DNA from: Prochlorococcus sp. AG-363-B11
GTDB lineage: Bacteria > Cyanobacteriota > Cyanobacteriia > PCC-6307 > Cyanobiaceae
NCBI GenBank assembly: GCA_003278425.1
Contig: QCFE01000001.1
Coordinates: 82,420-146,419, forward strand
Length of the DNA: 64,000 nt
Direction: 5' to 3'
The notes beneath the pieces are model-generated. The model saw only the letters and a list, made by a program, of their open reading frames with translations. It made no database searches and had not been told where the DNA came from. This document shows, in pieces, positions 11,567 to 21,659 of the stretch (position 1 is its first letter; the number at the start of each line of letters is the position of its first letter). A program made the translations under genes and the position numbers.

Positions 11567-11603
11567 AAAAAAAAAAATAGGAACTCAAAAAATTTGAGTT
11601 CCT
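11565..11603 (-). terminator. Rho-independent terminator of the HU gene
   Basis: A perfect 11-bp stem (AGGAACTCAAA / TTTGAGTTCCT, loop AAA) at 11579-11603 is followed on the minus strand by a T-run of more than 10 bases. It lies 46 bp after the HU stop and directly before the gluQ start, so it separates the two units. Confidence 0.85.
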
Positions 11604-11648
11604 AAAAAACTTATGAATTCAAAAGGAACTAAGTCCCAAAATTACAAC

Positions 11649-11930
11649 TTACTTGCCGCTCTGAACTCGATCTTTAAAAAGCTTGCCGGCTGTAAAAGCA
11701 GGAACTCGTTTTGCAGGAATTGCAATCTTCTCGCCAGTTTTTGGATTAAGTCCTTGACGGGCTGAGCGGTCACGAGGTTCAAACGAGCCAAACCCAAGTA
11801 TGGAGACTTTCTTATCATCCACAACTGAGTCAACAATTGTTTCTATGGCAGCATCGACAACAAGTGCCACGTCTGTCTTAGTTAGCTCTGTACGAGCTGC
11901 AACCAAATTAACTAAATCTGCTTTGTTCAT
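11649..11930 (-). CDS. hup: DNA-binding protein HU
   Basis: A histone-like dimeric DNA-bending protein. The 93-aa sequence from ATG 11930 (MNKADLVNLVAAR) has the HU core: VSILGFGSFEPRDRSARQGLNPKTGE and the arm and C-terminal helix (VPAFTAGKLFKDRV). The frame is open 18 codons further upstream, but HU proteins begin at MNKADLV. A strong terminator follows. The high basic content and length match the family. Confidence 0.96.
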   Translation of the reverse strand: MNKADLVNLVAARTELTKTDVALVVDAAIETIVDSVVDDKKVSILGFGSFEPRDRSARQGLNPKTGEKIAIPAKRVPAFTAGKLFKDRVQSGK

Positions 11931-12088
11931 TGGAAAAGTGTGTTGTAGCAGAGAGTGAACGATGGACGGCTTTAAAAAAGCCAATCAAACAAACACTCGA
12001 TCCCGCTAATCGTATGGACCTAAAGCAGTTGAGGCAATAGAAAAGTAAGGTGGTGCAAAGCTTTATACAAAATTTTAAGGATCATTAA

Positions 12089-12724
12089 CTATTTATCACT
12101 ATGCTTCCAAGCTATCCAAGGCAGAAGCATTTCATTCCCAAGAAGATGAAGATTCTTCCCAGAAGCTAGTAGTGGGAACTGATCTCGAGGGAGCCAATTG
12201 CACAACTTTATCAAGCTTTCCTGCTGCATAGTCCAATGAAAAGTACTTCGAGTGCGTATAGGGCTAATTTGATCATTTGAAAGCGGAATTAACAAACGTC
12301 CGCAGAACAGCACATTCCAAGGTGATGGCAGGTGTAAAACACAGCTTCCTGGGGTTGGCCCAGGAGTCCAAAGAATACGAGCACCAGAAGAAAGAACAAG
12401 CTCATCAGAAAAAGTCTCTAAAGCATCCACATTGGGCAACAAGTAAGCCTCTTGTTCCTGAACTATCAAAGGCCAACCAAGCTGACGATGAAGGATAGAT
12501 GCCTCATGATGTGAATCTCGATTGCTCAAAAAGACTTTTGGGGAAGCCCCCCCTGAGAGTTCCTGTAAGTCATTAATAACTTCTTCGTTGATTTTGGGAC
12601 AATCAATTAAAACAGGAGCATTATCAAGGCTTACAAACCATGCGCTCATAACTGATGAGCCCTTCTCAGATTGGAACAGCCAAAGCCAATTTCTAACCTG
12701 CTTAACGGAAATACTCAAGTTCAC
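12089..12724 (-). CDS. Degenerate metallo-beta-lactamase-fold protein
   Basis: The 211-aa protein keeps the outline of an MBL hydrolase: an N-terminal strand region with LIDCP, a helix, then WTPGPTPGSCVLHLP and VLFCGRLLIP. The metal ligands are mostly gone. The HxHxDH site reads NRDSHH, the TPGHTPG His is Pro, and the GD Asp is Arg. It is therefore probably not a zinc hydrolase and may act as a binding or structural protein. The start is GTG at 12724. It sits alone between HU and the divergent debranching enzyme gene. Confidence 0.75.
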   Translation of the reverse strand: MNLSISVKQVRNWLWLFQSEKGSSVMSAWFVSLDNAPVLIDCPKINEEVINDLQELSGGASPKVFLSNRDSHHEASILHRQLGWPLIVQEQEAYLLPNVDALETFSDELVLSSGARILWTPGPTPGSCVLHLPSPWNVLFCGRLLIPLSNDQISPIRTRSTFHWTMQQESLIKLCNWLPRDQFPLLASGKNLHLLGNEMLLPWIAWKHSDK

Positions 12725-12809
12725 TGAAAAATAGAGAAATTAAGTTGCTAAAAGCGACTATGGCATTAGCTTGTAATCAATGCTTATTGTAAAAGAATAA
12801 AAATCATCA

Positions 12810-14870
12810 GTGCAAAAAACCAACATTGGCACTGCTTATCCTCTTGGAAGCTCTGTAAGCGAGAGAGGTGTAAATTTTTCAGTGGTCGCCCCTGCAGCAA
12901 CTGAGTTAGAACTTCTATTATTTGAAAATGAAAATGATATTCAACCTAAGGAAATAGTTAAGTTTGGCTTTGAGAATAAGTCTGGAGATTACTGGCACAT
13001 TGAAATTGAAGGAATCGGTTTAGGTTGTTTTTACGCATATAGACTTAACAAACCTGAAAAAATAGGAGATAAGAGCTCTACTACTTGCAAAAAAGTATTA
13101 TTAGACCCATGTGCAAGATCAATAGCAGGTTGGGATGTTTTTAAAAGAAATGCAAATGAAGACGAAATCTCAACTCTTAAAGGTGTTGTTTCTGAAAGAA
13201 ATAATTTCAACTTCAAAGATCACCCTCGCCCAAGACATCGATGGAGTCAAACAATAATTTATGAGCTACATGTAGGTGGTTTTACAAAAAATACAGCCTC
13301 AAATATAAGTGATCAAAATAAAGGGACATTTATTGGCCTTATTGAAAAGCTACCTTACCTAAAAGATCTTGGCATCACTACAATTGAATTACTTCCTGTT
13401 TTCTCATTTGACCCTTCAGATGCCCCCATCGGTTTAGAAAATTACTGGGGATATAGTCCATTAAATTGGTTTACTCCACATCAAAGTTACATATCAAAAA
13501 GCACACTACTAACTCCCAGAGATCAATTCAGAAAGCTTGTTGAAGCCTGTCATGATAAAGAAATAGAAGTAATTTTAGATGTTGTTTTCAATCACACAAC
13601 TGAAGGAGATCAAAATGGTCCAATAATTAGTTGGAAAGGTTTTGGAGACTCAGTCTATTACCATAAAAATGTACAAGACGAATTCTTAGATGTAACTGGT
13701 TGTGGAAATACAGTCGCAGCAAATCATCCACTAGTAAGAAAACTAATAATTGAATCTATGAGGTGCTGGTCCTACGAGCTTGGTGTTGATGGGTTTCGTT
13801 TTGATTTAGGTGTTGCATTAAGCAGGGGAAAAGATTTAGCCCCTCTTGATTCGCCGCCACTCTTTGAAGACATTGAATCAGACCCATTTTTAAGTGAGCT
13901 AAAGCTTATAAGTGAACCTTGGGACTGTGGGGGACTTTACAGATTATCCGACTTCCCTGCAAAAAGAATAAGCACTTGGAATGGACATTTTAGAGATGAT
14001 CTTCGACGTTTCTGGAAAGGAGACAAGAATAGTACATGGCCTTTAAAAGATAGACTTATTGGCAGTCCACTTATTTACAAAGACAATAAAAATTCTGTCA
14101 AAAAATCAATTAATTTTATAACTTCACATGATGGATTTACATTGATTGACTTACTAAGTTTTAATAAAAAGCACAATCTTTCTAATGGGGAAAATAATCG
14201 CGATGGAGAAAATCACAACAATAGTTGGAACCACGGTATAGAAGGTCCTAGCACAGATAAGGCTTTAAATAATATTAGGAAAAGACAGCAAAGAAATCTT
14301 TTATCCTGCTTAATACTTGCACCAGGGATACCAATGCTTCTTATGGGTGATGAAGTAGGAAGAAGTCAAGGTGGGAATAATAATTCTTGGTGTCAAAATA
14401 CACCTCTCGGATGGATGATTTGGGACTTGAATAGTTGTGATAATGAATTAAAAAACTTTTTAAAAAAGATTATAAGAATTAGAAAAGATTTATCAGTTTT
14501 ATTTAGCCCAGAGATTACTCCCTCTAGCAACTCTTCTATACCTGATGATTCCCAAGAATATTGGATTCAATGGCATGGTGTAAAAGTAAATTCTCCTGAT
14601 TGGAGCAGTTGGTCTCACACCATTAGCTATAGCATTAATCAAGGTAGAGAAGGATCTTTAATCTGGCTTGGGTTAAATGGGTATGACCAATCAATGAAAT
14701 TCGAATTGCCAAAATCAACTTCAAGCTGGTTAAAAATAATTGACACTGCTTTAATTAATGAAAAAGATGTCATCCAAACTCAGATCTCTAATGAAGATGC
14801 CATACAAATAGAAAGTAGAAGTCTTGTATTAATCGTTTCAAAAGAATTCTACAATCCATCAACAGCTTAA
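12810..14870 (+). CDS. glgX: Isoamylase-type glycogen debranching enzyme (GlgX/TreX family)
   Basis: A GH13 debranching enzyme that hydrolyses alpha-1,6 branches of glycogen. The N-terminal CBM48-like domain (residues about 1-130, SVSERGVNFSVVAPAATELELLLF) precedes the (beta/alpha)8 barrel. Barrel motifs are region I DVVFNHT, region II GVDGFRFDLG with the catalytic Asp, region III ISEPWD with the catalytic Glu, and region IV FITSHDG. The NGENNRDGENHNNSWN loop is typical of isoamylases. The 686-aa length is normal. The start is GTG at 12810. tRNA-Gly follows on the opposite strand. Confidence 0.93.
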   Translation: MQKTNIGTAYPLGSSVSERGVNFSVVAPAATELELLLFENENDIQPKEIVKFGFENKSGDYWHIEIEGIGLGCFYAYRLNKPEKIGDKSSTTCKKVLLDPCARSIAGWDVFKRNANEDEISTLKGVVSERNNFNFKDHPRPRHRWSQTIIYELHVGGFTKNTASNISDQNKGTFIGLIEKLPYLKDLGITTIELLPVFSFDPSDAPIGLENYWGYSPLNWFTPHQSYISKSTLLTPRDQFRKLVEACHDKEIEVILDVVFNHTTEGDQNGPIISWKGFGDSVYYHKNVQDEFLDVTGCGNTVAANHPLVRKLIIESMRCWSYELGVDGFRFDLGVALSRGKDLAPLDSPPLFEDIESDPFLSELKLISEPWDCGGLYRLSDFPAKRISTWNGHFRDDLRRFWKGDKNSTWPLKDRLIGSPLIYKDNKNSVKKSINFITSHDGFTLIDLLSFNKKHNLSNGENNRDGENHNNSWNHGIEGPSTDKALNNIRKRQQRNLLSCLILAPGIPMLLMGDEVGRSQGGNNNSWCQNTPLGWMIWDLNSCDNELKNFLKKIIRIRKDLSVLFSPEITPSSNSSIPDDSQEYWIQWHGVKVNSPDWSSWSHTISYSINQGREGSLIWLGLNGYDQSMKFELPKSTSSWLKIIDTALINEKDVIQTQISNEDAIQIESRSLVLIVSKEFYNPSTA

Positions 14871-14882
14871 AATATTTCAATA

Positions 14883-14953
<71 letters not shown>

Positions 14954-15025
14954 GCTAAGCACTAAAGATAACCAGTCCAATAATAGGATCTGAAGTTTGT
15001 CTTAGCACTTCTACATTATTACCTT

Positions 15026-16447
15026 GTGGAGCCCATTTTAACGAGACAATCTAAGACTAAGGCCTTAAGGGATGGAGCGAGAAGGAGGTTGATGATTGCA
15101 TACGGCTTAGGAGATGCTGGGACTGGCCTTGCAGCATCTCAGCTTGGGTTTTACTTATTCGCGTTTTTTACTAGTGCTGCTGGCCTGCCTGCTTTCATAG
15201 CAGGCTCTTTACTAATGGTAATAAAAATTTGGGACGCAATTAATGATCCTCTTATTGGCTGGTTAAGCGATCATACAAAATCAAAGTGGGGACCTAGGCT
15301 CCCATGGATGATAGGAGGCTCAGTGCCACTTGGTATTAGTCTTGCTGCGATTTGGTTGGTTCCATCTGGAGACACATCTGAAAAAGTTCTTTATTACATA
15401 GCAATAACCCTTTTACTGATGACTGCTTATACAAGTGTAAATCTTCCATTTGCAGCCTTAGCAACAGAAATAACAGAAGAAACTTCTATTAGAACCCGCC
15501 TAAATGCAGCTAGGTTTACAGGTTCAATACTTGCTTCCTTGACTGGGCTTGTAGTTGCAGCTTGGCTTTTGTCTTCAGGTAATAATGGCTATGTTCAAAT
15601 GGGACGAATTACGGGGCTAATAGCAACTTTCGCAACCTTGGTTTCATGCTGGGGGTTAGCTCCATTTGCAAAAAAAGCAAGAAAACCAAAACTTCATGCT
15701 GAACCTCTCAAGCTCCAAATAAAAAGAATATTTAATAACAGTCTTTTCCTTAAAATTATATGTCTTTACCTAATGCTCTGGTGCTCCCTCCAATTAATGC
15801 AAACAGTCTCGCTAATCTATTTAGAGCAAGTTATAAATGTGCCAAATCAAATTTCAAAGTGGATACCAATACCTTTTCAAATTAATGCTCTGATTGGACT
15901 TCAGTATTGGAGTTTCTTTTCAAATAAATATGGAAGGTTAAAAGCACTATCAAGAGGAGCTCTTATATGGATTTCAGCATGCCTAATCTTAATAGTCTTT
16001 CCTCCATTAAAAGCTGGAATTAGTCTAGATAGCTTATTAACTTTTGACACCTTCGAGTCATTCAAGATGACTTTTCTTTTGCTAATAATTATGTTTCTAG
16101 GATTTGGTGCATCAACCGCTTATCTAATCCCTTGGTCATTACTTCCAGATGCTATAGATGCTGATCCAGACAAACCCGCAGGAATTTATACAGCTTGGAT
16201 GGTTTTAGTCCAAAAAATAGGAATTGGCCTTAGCGTCCAATTGCTTGGTCTGCTATTAAGTTTTGCTGGATACAAGTCTTCTACCAATTGCATTGATATG
16301 TTGAACTGCTCTGAGCAATCATTAACTGCCTTAGCAACTATTCGTATATGCATGGGACTTATTCCATCATTATTAATAGTTTTAGGATTATTAATAATGA
16401 AAAACTGGGTTACTCAAAAACCTACCTATCTGAGCAAAACTTCATGA
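15026..16447 (+). CDS. GPH-family sugar:cation symporter-like MFS transporter
   Basis: The 473-aa protein has about 12 transmembrane helices. The family signature of glycoside-pentoside-hexuronide symporters is present: KIWDAINDPLIGWLSDHTKSKWGPRLPWM after the second helix, and a second-half ALLPDAIDAD-like motif (LLPDAIDADPDKPAGIYTAW). Substrates in cyanobacteria are not established. The start is probably GTG at 15026 (MEPILTRQSKTKALRDGARRR). Its stop overlaps the next gene's start as ATGA, so the two are likely translated together. Confidence 0.85.
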   Translation: MEPILTRQSKTKALRDGARRRLMIAYGLGDAGTGLAASQLGFYLFAFFTSAAGLPAFIAGSLLMVIKIWDAINDPLIGWLSDHTKSKWGPRLPWMIGGSVPLGISLAAIWLVPSGDTSEKVLYYIAITLLLMTAYTSVNLPFAALATEITEETSIRTRLNAARFTGSILASLTGLVVAAWLLSSGNNGYVQMGRITGLIATFATLVSCWGLAPFAKKARKPKLHAEPLKLQIKRIFNNSLFLKIICLYLMLWCSLQLMQTVSLIYLEQVINVPNQISKWIPIPFQINALIGLQYWSFFSNKYGRLKALSRGALIWISACLILIVFPPLKAGISLDSLLTFDTFESFKMTFLLLIIMFLGFGASTAYLIPWSLLPDAIDADPDKPAGIYTAWMVLVQKIGIGLSVQLLGLLLSFAGYKSSTNCIDMLNCSEQSLTALATIRICMGLIPSLLIVLGLLIMKNWVTQKPTYLSKTS

Positions 16448-17190
16448 AGATGCCCCGTTGGATAAAAAGACTTGGTAGCAGCTTAATTATCGGGGGACAA
16501 GCTGTGACTTCTACTGCAAAGGGTCGCTTCAATAAATCAGATCTAACTGATCAACTAATGGAGGCAGGTCCGGCAAGTTTTCTTATTGTTTTAATCACAG
16601 GGATCTCAGCAGGGACAGTTTTCAATATCCAAGTCGCCGCAGAGTTAAGTAGTCAGGGTCTTGGTTCAGAAGTAGGAGGTTTACTTGCAATCGGATTAGC
16701 AAGAGAAATTGCTCCACTGTTAACTGCAACACTTCTTACAGGGAAAGTAGCAACTGCATATGCAGCACAACTTGGCACAATGAAAGTTACTGAGCAAATT
16801 GATGCAATAACAATGTTAAAAACCGATCCTGTCGAATACCTAGTAGTTCCTAGACTAATAGCGATGGTTGTCATGGCACCTTTACAGTGCTTACTCTTTT
16901 TTTCAGTAGCCTTATGGAGTGGTCAAGTTAGCAGTACTGCTTTCTACAGTATTCCACCAAATATTTTTTGGAATTCTGTTAAAAGCTGGCTTGTTATAAG
17001 TGACCTGCCTTTCATGCTTATAAAAGCTGTTGTATTTGGTCTCCAAATTGCAGTAATAGCATGTGGATGGGGGCTTACCACCAGAGGCGGGGCAAAAGAA
17101 GTAGGTACGAGCACTACTGGTGCTGTAGTAATGACACTGTTAACGGTTTCCCTCATGGATGTTGTTTTAACTAAAATTTTATTTGGATAA
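16444..17190 (+). CDS. MlaE/Ycf63-like ABC transporter permease
   Basis: A permease of the MlaE family, the membrane part of Mla/TGD-type lipid transporters that move phospholipids between membranes. The signature stretch MLKTDPVEYLVVPRLIAMVVM and GLAREIAPLLTATLLTGKVATAYAAQLGTMKVTEQIDA are clear. About five hydrophobic segments; 248 aa from ATG 16444, which overlaps the preceding stop. A longer in-frame open stretch begins at 16348 but would overlap the symporter coding region. No MlaD or MlaF gene is next to it, so the partners must lie elsewhere. Confidence 0.9.
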   Translation: MKMPRWIKRLGSSLIIGGQAVTSTAKGRFNKSDLTDQLMEAGPASFLIVLITGISAGTVFNIQVAAELSSQGLGSEVGGLLAIGLAREIAPLLTATLLTGKVATAYAAQLGTMKVTEQIDAITMLKTDPVEYLVVPRLIAMVVMAPLQCLLFFSVALWSGQVSSTAFYSIPPNIFWNSVKSWLVISDLPFMLIKAVVFGLQIAVIACGWGLTTRGGAKEVGTSTTGAVVMTLLTVSLMDVVLTKILFG

Positions 17191-17195
17191 TTACT

Positions 17196-17603
17196 ATGAG
17201 TTCTTCATCAAACAAAGACACCTCTCTAGAGGTAACATTAGCACCGATGCATAGATTACCTTTCTTAATCATTGCAATTGGTCTTAGTATTTTATTAACT
17301 CCTTTAGCAACATGGGTCGCACTAATTATAAGCATTTTTGGTTTATTTCTATTAATTCAGTCATTTACCCTTAAGTTGAAATTTACATCAAATGATTTAA
17401 TTGTTTTGCAATTAGGAAAAGAGATAAGACGCTTCCCCTTTAAACAATGGATAGCATGGAGAATCTTTTTTCCGAAATTACCAGGTATACTTTACTTTAG
17501 AGAAACAGCAAGTCCTCACCTCTTACCTATACTGTTTGATGAAGAAATGCTTGAAGCTCAACTAAGGTTACGTGTTGGCTCACTAGAGATAAAAAACGAA
17601 TAA
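17196..17603 (+). CDS. DUF3119 family membrane protein
   Basis: The 135-aa protein has two close hydrophobic helices (RLPFLIIAIGLSILLTPL and ALIISIFGLFLLIQSF). A PH-like soluble part follows (LKFTSNDLIVLQLGKEIRRFPFKQWIAWRIFFPKLPGILYF), which fits the cyanobacterial and plastid DUF3119 family. Function unknown. It starts 5 bp after the MlaE-like gene and is followed by the DUF3086 gene, a pairing often seen in cyanobacteria, so a shared envelope-related role is an inference. Confidence 0.82.
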   Translation: MSSSSNKDTSLEVTLAPMHRLPFLIIAIGLSILLTPLATWVALIISIFGLFLLIQSFTLKLKFTSNDLIVLQLGKEIRRFPFKQWIAWRIFFPKLPGILYFRETASPHLLPILFDEEMLEAQLRLRVGSLEIKNE

Positions 17604-17645
17604 ATGCAACCTTTAGCAATCTTACCTTTTCAATAAATTTAATTA

Positions 17646-18668
17646 ATGACTAAAGCTGATCTACCAAAAAAAAATGAATCCCAAGAAGAGCAGACTAGTC
17701 AAAGTTCGAAACCAGTAAAAAATGTAAAGACAAAAGAAATAACTAAATTATCTCAACAAGATAATTTAGTTACTAGTCAAAATTATAATCAAGATATCTC
17801 TCAAGATATCATTAGGATTGCTTTAAATGATCTAAAAGAAAAGCGGTCTAATCTAGAAAAAGAAATAGAAACACTAGAAAAAAGGAAGCAACGTTTAGAG
17901 AAAGAAGCTTCAACAACCTTTTCAGGGCAATCAGATTCGATTGCAAGAAGAGTTAAAGGTTTTCAGGAATACTTGACTGGAGCCCTTCAAGACTTGAGCA
18001 ATTCTGTAGAACAACTTGATCTAATAGCGCAACCTGTAGTAGTTAACCCTTCTCCTCTTGATCAAACAAAAACTAAAGAATCTGAAGAAGTAGAAGAAAA
18101 AGTTGACACTACTCCTGCAATAGCAGAAACATTCAAACCAGACAAAGACTTAATACTTCAACTCCTCAGTCAATACTTAGAAGGTCCAGATTACTATGCT
18201 GATCCCTGGAAATTCAGAAGGAGTTTAGAACCTCAAGATGCAGAGATCTTGCAAGATTGGTTTTTCAATATGGGTGGGAGAGGAGCTCAACCAAGCAGAG
18301 GAAATAGACCTAGAAACGTTCTTTTAGCAGCTGCATTAATTGCAATTCTTGGAGAATTATATGGAGATCGATTCCAAGCACTTGTGTTAGCGAGCCAACC
18401 TGAACGATTAGGAGAGTGGCGACGAGGTCTTCAAGATGCTTTGGGACTGAATAGAGAAGATTTTGGCCCAAATAGTGGAATTGTTCTTTTTGAAAGACCA
18501 GAACCTCTGATTGAGAGAGCGGACCGCCTAGAAGCAGAAAATGAGGTGCCCTTAATACTTATAGATGCTGCAGAACAAAGCATTGAAATCCCTATACTTC
18601 AATTTCCTATATGGCTCACATTTGCAGCAACTCCTGATGAACTTTATATTGAAGAAGAATTAATTTAG
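17646..18668 (+). CDS. DUF3086 family protein with coiled coil
   Basis: The 340-aa protein has a disordered Lys/Gln/Ser-rich N-terminus. A coiled coil spans residues about 60-95 ([25 protein letters not shown]), followed by an acidic linker. A conserved C-terminal globular domain starts near [20 protein letters not shown] and contains [21 protein letters not shown] and [17 protein letters not shown]. This matches cyanobacterial DUF3086. Function unknown. The plsY frame begins directly after its stop. Confidence 0.82.
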   Translation: MTKADLPKKNESQEEQTSQSSKPVKNVKTKEITKLSQQDNLVTSQNYNQDISQDIIRIALNDLKEKRSNLEKEIETLEKRKQRLEKEASTTFSGQSDSIARRVKGFQEYLTGALQDLSNSVEQLDLIAQPVVVNPSPLDQTKTKESEEVEEKVDTTPAIAETFKPDKDLILQLLSQYLEGPDYYADPWKFRRSLEPQDAEILQDWFFNMGGRGAQPSRGNRPRNVLLAAALIAILGELYGDRFQALVLASQPERLGEWRRGLQDALGLNREDFGPNSGIVLFERPEPLIERADRLEAENEVPLILIDAAEQSIEIPILQFPIWLTFAATPDELYIEEELI

Positions 18669-18681
18669 CAGGTTAAAAGCA

Positions 18682-19284
18682 ATTAAAATCACATTTTTTT
18701 TATTACTCATTAGTTATTTTCTTGGATCTATCCCAAGTGGATATCTTGCAGGGAAATGGATAGCTGGAATAGACCTTAGAAAAAAAGGTTCTGGGTCTAC
18801 AGGTGCAACAAATGTTTTAAGACATGTTGGGAAGATACCTGCTTTACTTGTTTTCTTTTTAGATGTTAGTAAAGGTACAGCTGCAATATTAATTTCCAAA
18901 GCATATCTGTTAGACGAGAGCCTACAAATCATTGCAGGTCTTGCCGCTATAACAGGTCATATCTGGCCAATTTGGCTAAAAGGAAAAGGAGGCAAAGCTG
19001 TAGCTACTGGTCTTGGAATATTTCTCGGAATCTCATGGGAAGTAGGGCTTGGATCTTTAGGTATATTTCTTATTATTTTAAGTATTTGGAGAATAGTTTC
19101 TTTATCAAGTATTTGCGCTGCGATAAGTCTTCCAATAATTATGGCCATTCACTTATCAGATAATACTTCTATTCCCTATATGTTAATTAGTCTTATTGCA
19201 ATGGCACTTGTTCTATGGAGACATAGGACGAATTTCATTAGATTAATTAATGGAGAAGAACCAAAAGTAGGTAGTAAGGGTTAA
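18682..19284 (+). CDS. plsY: Acyl-phosphate glycerol-3-phosphate acyltransferase PlsY, non-canonical start
   Basis: PlsY transfers an acyl group from acyl-phosphate to glycerol-3-phosphate, the first step of phospholipid synthesis. The membrane protein has all motifs: [30 protein letters not shown] and [21 protein letters not shown]. The frame opens after a stop at 18661-18663 and has no ATG, GTG or TTG before an ATG about 150 codons in. With ATT at 18682 the protein would read [20 protein letters not shown] and be 200 aa, the normal size. ATC at 18688 is another option. It ends 2 bp before the convergent pyrF. Confidence 0.88.
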   Translation: MKITFFLLLISYFLGSIPSGYLAGKWIAGIDLRKKGSGSTGATNVLRHVGKIPALLVFFLDVSKGTAAILISKAYLLDESLQIIAGLAAITGHIWPIWLKGKGGKAVATGLGIFLGISWEVGLGSLGIFLIILSIWRIVSLSSICAAISLPIIMAIHLSDNTSIPYMLISLIAMALVLWRHRTNFIRLINGEEPKVGSKG

Positions 19285-19286
19285 GT

Positions 19287-20009
19287 CTATCGAATCTCAG
19301 AACAGATTTTATTAAAGACCTTTTCAGGTTGATTAGCATTAGTTATTTCCCTTCCTATTACTAATTTTGATGATCCCAAATTCAATGCTTCAGATGGCGT
19401 CATTACTCTTGCTTGATCGTCTAAGTTAACACCTGAAGAACGAATTCCCGGTGTGATTAACTGAAAAGGTTCCGGGAAAGAATTACGCAATTTATTAACT
19501 TCCCAGGGGGAGCATACACAACCTCCAACACCTGCTTCAAAAGCTTGTTGAGCAAAGAAAAAAGCTCTTTCACTTAATGTTTGGTTAATAGCTAGTTCTT
19601 GAGAAAACCTTTGACTATCCCAACTAGTCAAGACAGTAACTGCCAAGAGGGTAGGGGGAGGAAGTCCTGCATCCTTAGCGCCTTTAATTGCTGAATAATT
19701 TGATTCTTTTAACCCTTTCATCCCTGCCGAGGCATGAACTGTAATCAATTCCGCTCCAGTTTGAGCTGCTCTGTAAGACGCTCTTGCCATTGTGATTGGA
19801 ATATCATGAAATTTAAGGTCCAAAAAAACCTTTTTTCCTAGTTTCCTTAATTTATAGATAATTTCAGGTCCCAATAGAGTAAATAATTCAAGTCCTACTT
19901 TGACCCAAAGTAAATCTGGGAGCTTATCAAGTAGAACTAACATCTCATCCTCACTCATCTGGTCAAGAGCAAGGATAAGTTTTTCCTCTGGCTTAAAAGA
20001 AGCTATCAT
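19287..20009 (-). CDS. pyrF: Orotidine 5'-phosphate decarboxylase
   Basis: PyrF makes UMP from OMP, the last step of de novo pyrimidine synthesis. The active-site motif FLDLKFHDIP (DxKxxD) is present, with LILALD at the N-terminus, VTVLTSW and the phosphate loop ITPGIRSSG. About 240 aa. I chose ATG 20009 (MIASFKPEEKLILALD) over the four-codon-longer start. Its upstream end is close to the tyrS stop (20033), so it is probably in an operon with tyrS. Confidence 0.96.
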   Translation of the reverse strand: MIASFKPEEKLILALDQMSEDEMLVLLDKLPDLLWVKVGLELFTLLGPEIIYKLRKLGKKVFLDLKFHDIPITMARASYRAAQTGAELITVHASAGMKGLKESNYSAIKGAKDAGLPPPTLLAVTVLTSWDSQRFSQELAINQTLSERAFFFAQQAFEAGVGGCVCSPWEVNKLRNSFPEPFQLITPGIRSSGVNLDDQARVMTPSEALNLGSSKLVIGREITNANQPEKVFNKICSEIR

Positions 20010-20032
20010 CAAAATAATCAACTAATGGTTAA

Positions 20033-21286
20033 TCACATAGAAAGTCTTCGGAAAACCTTTTTTCCTAATTGCAATATTTTGCCAACAAGGTCTTTATGCT
20101 CTAAAAATTGAAAATTTGGATCAATAATTTTTTCTCCGTTTAATCGAACTCCACCACCTTGTATTTTCCTCCTTGCTTCACTACTGCTAGAACATAAACC
20201 CAATGAACTTAATAAATAAAAAGCTTTTACTGGGAATTGAATTTTTGCAATAGATAATTCAGGAACCTCCTCAGCTTTATTTTGAGCACCTAAAACAAGA
20301 TTTGATGAATCTGATTGAGCAATCTTTGCTGAAGACAAGCCGTGAAATTTTGCTGTAACAGTCAAAGCCATAAATTTTTGAAGTTCTCTGGGATCATTAC
20401 TTAGAGTGCTCAGATCACAATCAGTTAGCAAAGTAAGGTAGTTGAGAACTTGGCTATCGGGAACTTTTTCTAATTTTGAATACATTGAAAGAGCATCTTC
20501 AGAAAGACCAACAGTATTGTCTAAAGTTTTGCTCATTTTTTGCACCCCATCCAACCCAACAAGAATGGGTAGCAATAAACCAAACTGAGGCTTCTGTAAA
20601 AAATGGCGCTGAATATCTCTCCCAATCGCTACATTAAATTTTTGGTCTACTCCTCCGAGTTCTATATCTGCTTCAACTGCAACTGAATCATACCCCTGAA
20701 GTAATGGATATAGAAACTCATGCAGCGCAATAGACGTTCCTGAGGAGTAACGATTAGCAAATTCTTCTTTTGCAAGCATTTGACCAACAGTTGACTTGCT
20801 TAAAAGATCAATAATCTTACTCATATCAAAGTTTTTGAGCCACTCACTATTTCTTCTAATTTCAATGCGTCCTTTCGTTTCAAAATCTAAAAGAGAAAGA
20901 TTTTTGGGCTTGCCAAAACCCAATTGTTCAAGATATGTCTTTGAATTAGTCTTAATTTCCTCAGAAGATAATTGAACACGAGTTTTACTTTTCCCAGTTG
21001 GGTCTCCAATCCTCGCTGTGAAATCACCGATAATCAATACTGCTGTATGCCCTGCATCTTGAAATGCCCTCAATTTTCGAAAAATGATGCTATGTCCTAA
21101 ATGAATATCAGAACCAGTTGGGTCAATACCAAGCTTTACCCTAAGTGGCCTATTAATTCTAGAAGCTTCTGAAAGTTTTAAAGCTAAATTCTGATCTTGG
21201 TCTTGGCTTAAAGCCTTAGAGAATGGGAATAAGTCTTCTATACCTCGAGAAAGCCAATCTGGCAGAGAAGAAAATTGATCAGACAT
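20033..21286 (-). CDS. tyrS: Tyrosyl-tRNA synthetase
   Basis: A class I synthetase that charges tRNA-Tyr. The HIGH-type motif is in [15 protein letters not shown], the KMSKS loop reads KMSKT, and an S4-type RNA-binding domain closes the protein ([20 protein letters not shown]). The 417-aa length and general layout match the TyrS2-type subgroup of bacteria. The Thr variant of KMSKS is a small oddity. Likely upstream partner of pyrF. Confidence 0.95.
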   Translation of the reverse strand: MSDQFSSLPDWLSRGIEDLFPFSKALSQDQDQNLALKLSEASRINRPLRVKLGIDPTGSDIHLGHSIIFRKLRAFQDAGHTAVLIIGDFTARIGDPTGKSKTRVQLSSEEIKTNSKTYLEQLGFGKPKNLSLLDFETKGRIEIRRNSEWLKNFDMSKIIDLLSKSTVGQMLAKEEFANRYSSGTSIALHEFLYPLLQGYDSVAVEADIELGGVDQKFNVAIGRDIQRHFLQKPQFGLLLPILVGLDGVQKMSKTLDNTVGLSEDALSMYSKLEKVPDSQVLNYLTLLTDCDLSTLSNDPRELQKFMALTVTAKFHGLSSAKIAQSDSSNLVLGAQNKAEEVPELSIAKIQFPVKAFYLLSSLGLCSSSSEARRKIQGGGVRLNGEKIIDPNFQFLEHKDLVGKILQLGKKVFRRLSM

Positions 21287-21332
21287 AAGAATCTTTCCTA
21301 TTCATATCATCACTTATTGATAAAAACACTAT

Positions 21333-21659
21333 TTAGGATTGAGAGTCATCAAGTTGAGATCTCATTCTATCTAAAGTTAAATTCATTTGATCAAACATTT
21401 GATCTGGAGTCATGCCAAATTGACCTAGTTGGGTCTTCAATTGTTCTACCGTCATCTTTGCCTGGAAATCTTCAGACAACTCAAACCTTTTCATGAAAAC
21501 CTTATATCTCTCCATCAAAGACTCCATTTTAGAAATAAACATTTTTTTACCTTCTCGATCAAATTTCCCATAATCACCTCCTAGCTGCATAAGGTTCTGA
21601 TAATCCATAAAGAGACTTCGCGCCTCTTCCTGCACAATCTCGGATTCAAAAAATGCCAT
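21333..21659 (-). CDS. DUF1825 family protein
   Basis: The 108-aa helical protein is conserved throughout cyanobacteria (DUF1825). From ATG 21659 it reads MAFFESEIVQEEARSLFMDYQ, then GKFDREGKKMFISKMESLMERYKVFMKRFELSEDF and GQFGMTPDQMFDQM. It is mostly alpha-helical without membrane segments. Function unknown. The frame extends five codons upstream to 21674, but the family starts at MAFF. It is just upstream of tyrS on the same strand. Confidence 0.88.
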   Translation of the reverse strand: MAFFESEIVQEEARSLFMDYQNLMQLGGDYGKFDREGKKMFISKMESLMERYKVFMKRFELSEDFQAKMTVEQLKTQLGQFGMTPDQMFDQMNLTLDRMRSQLDDSQS

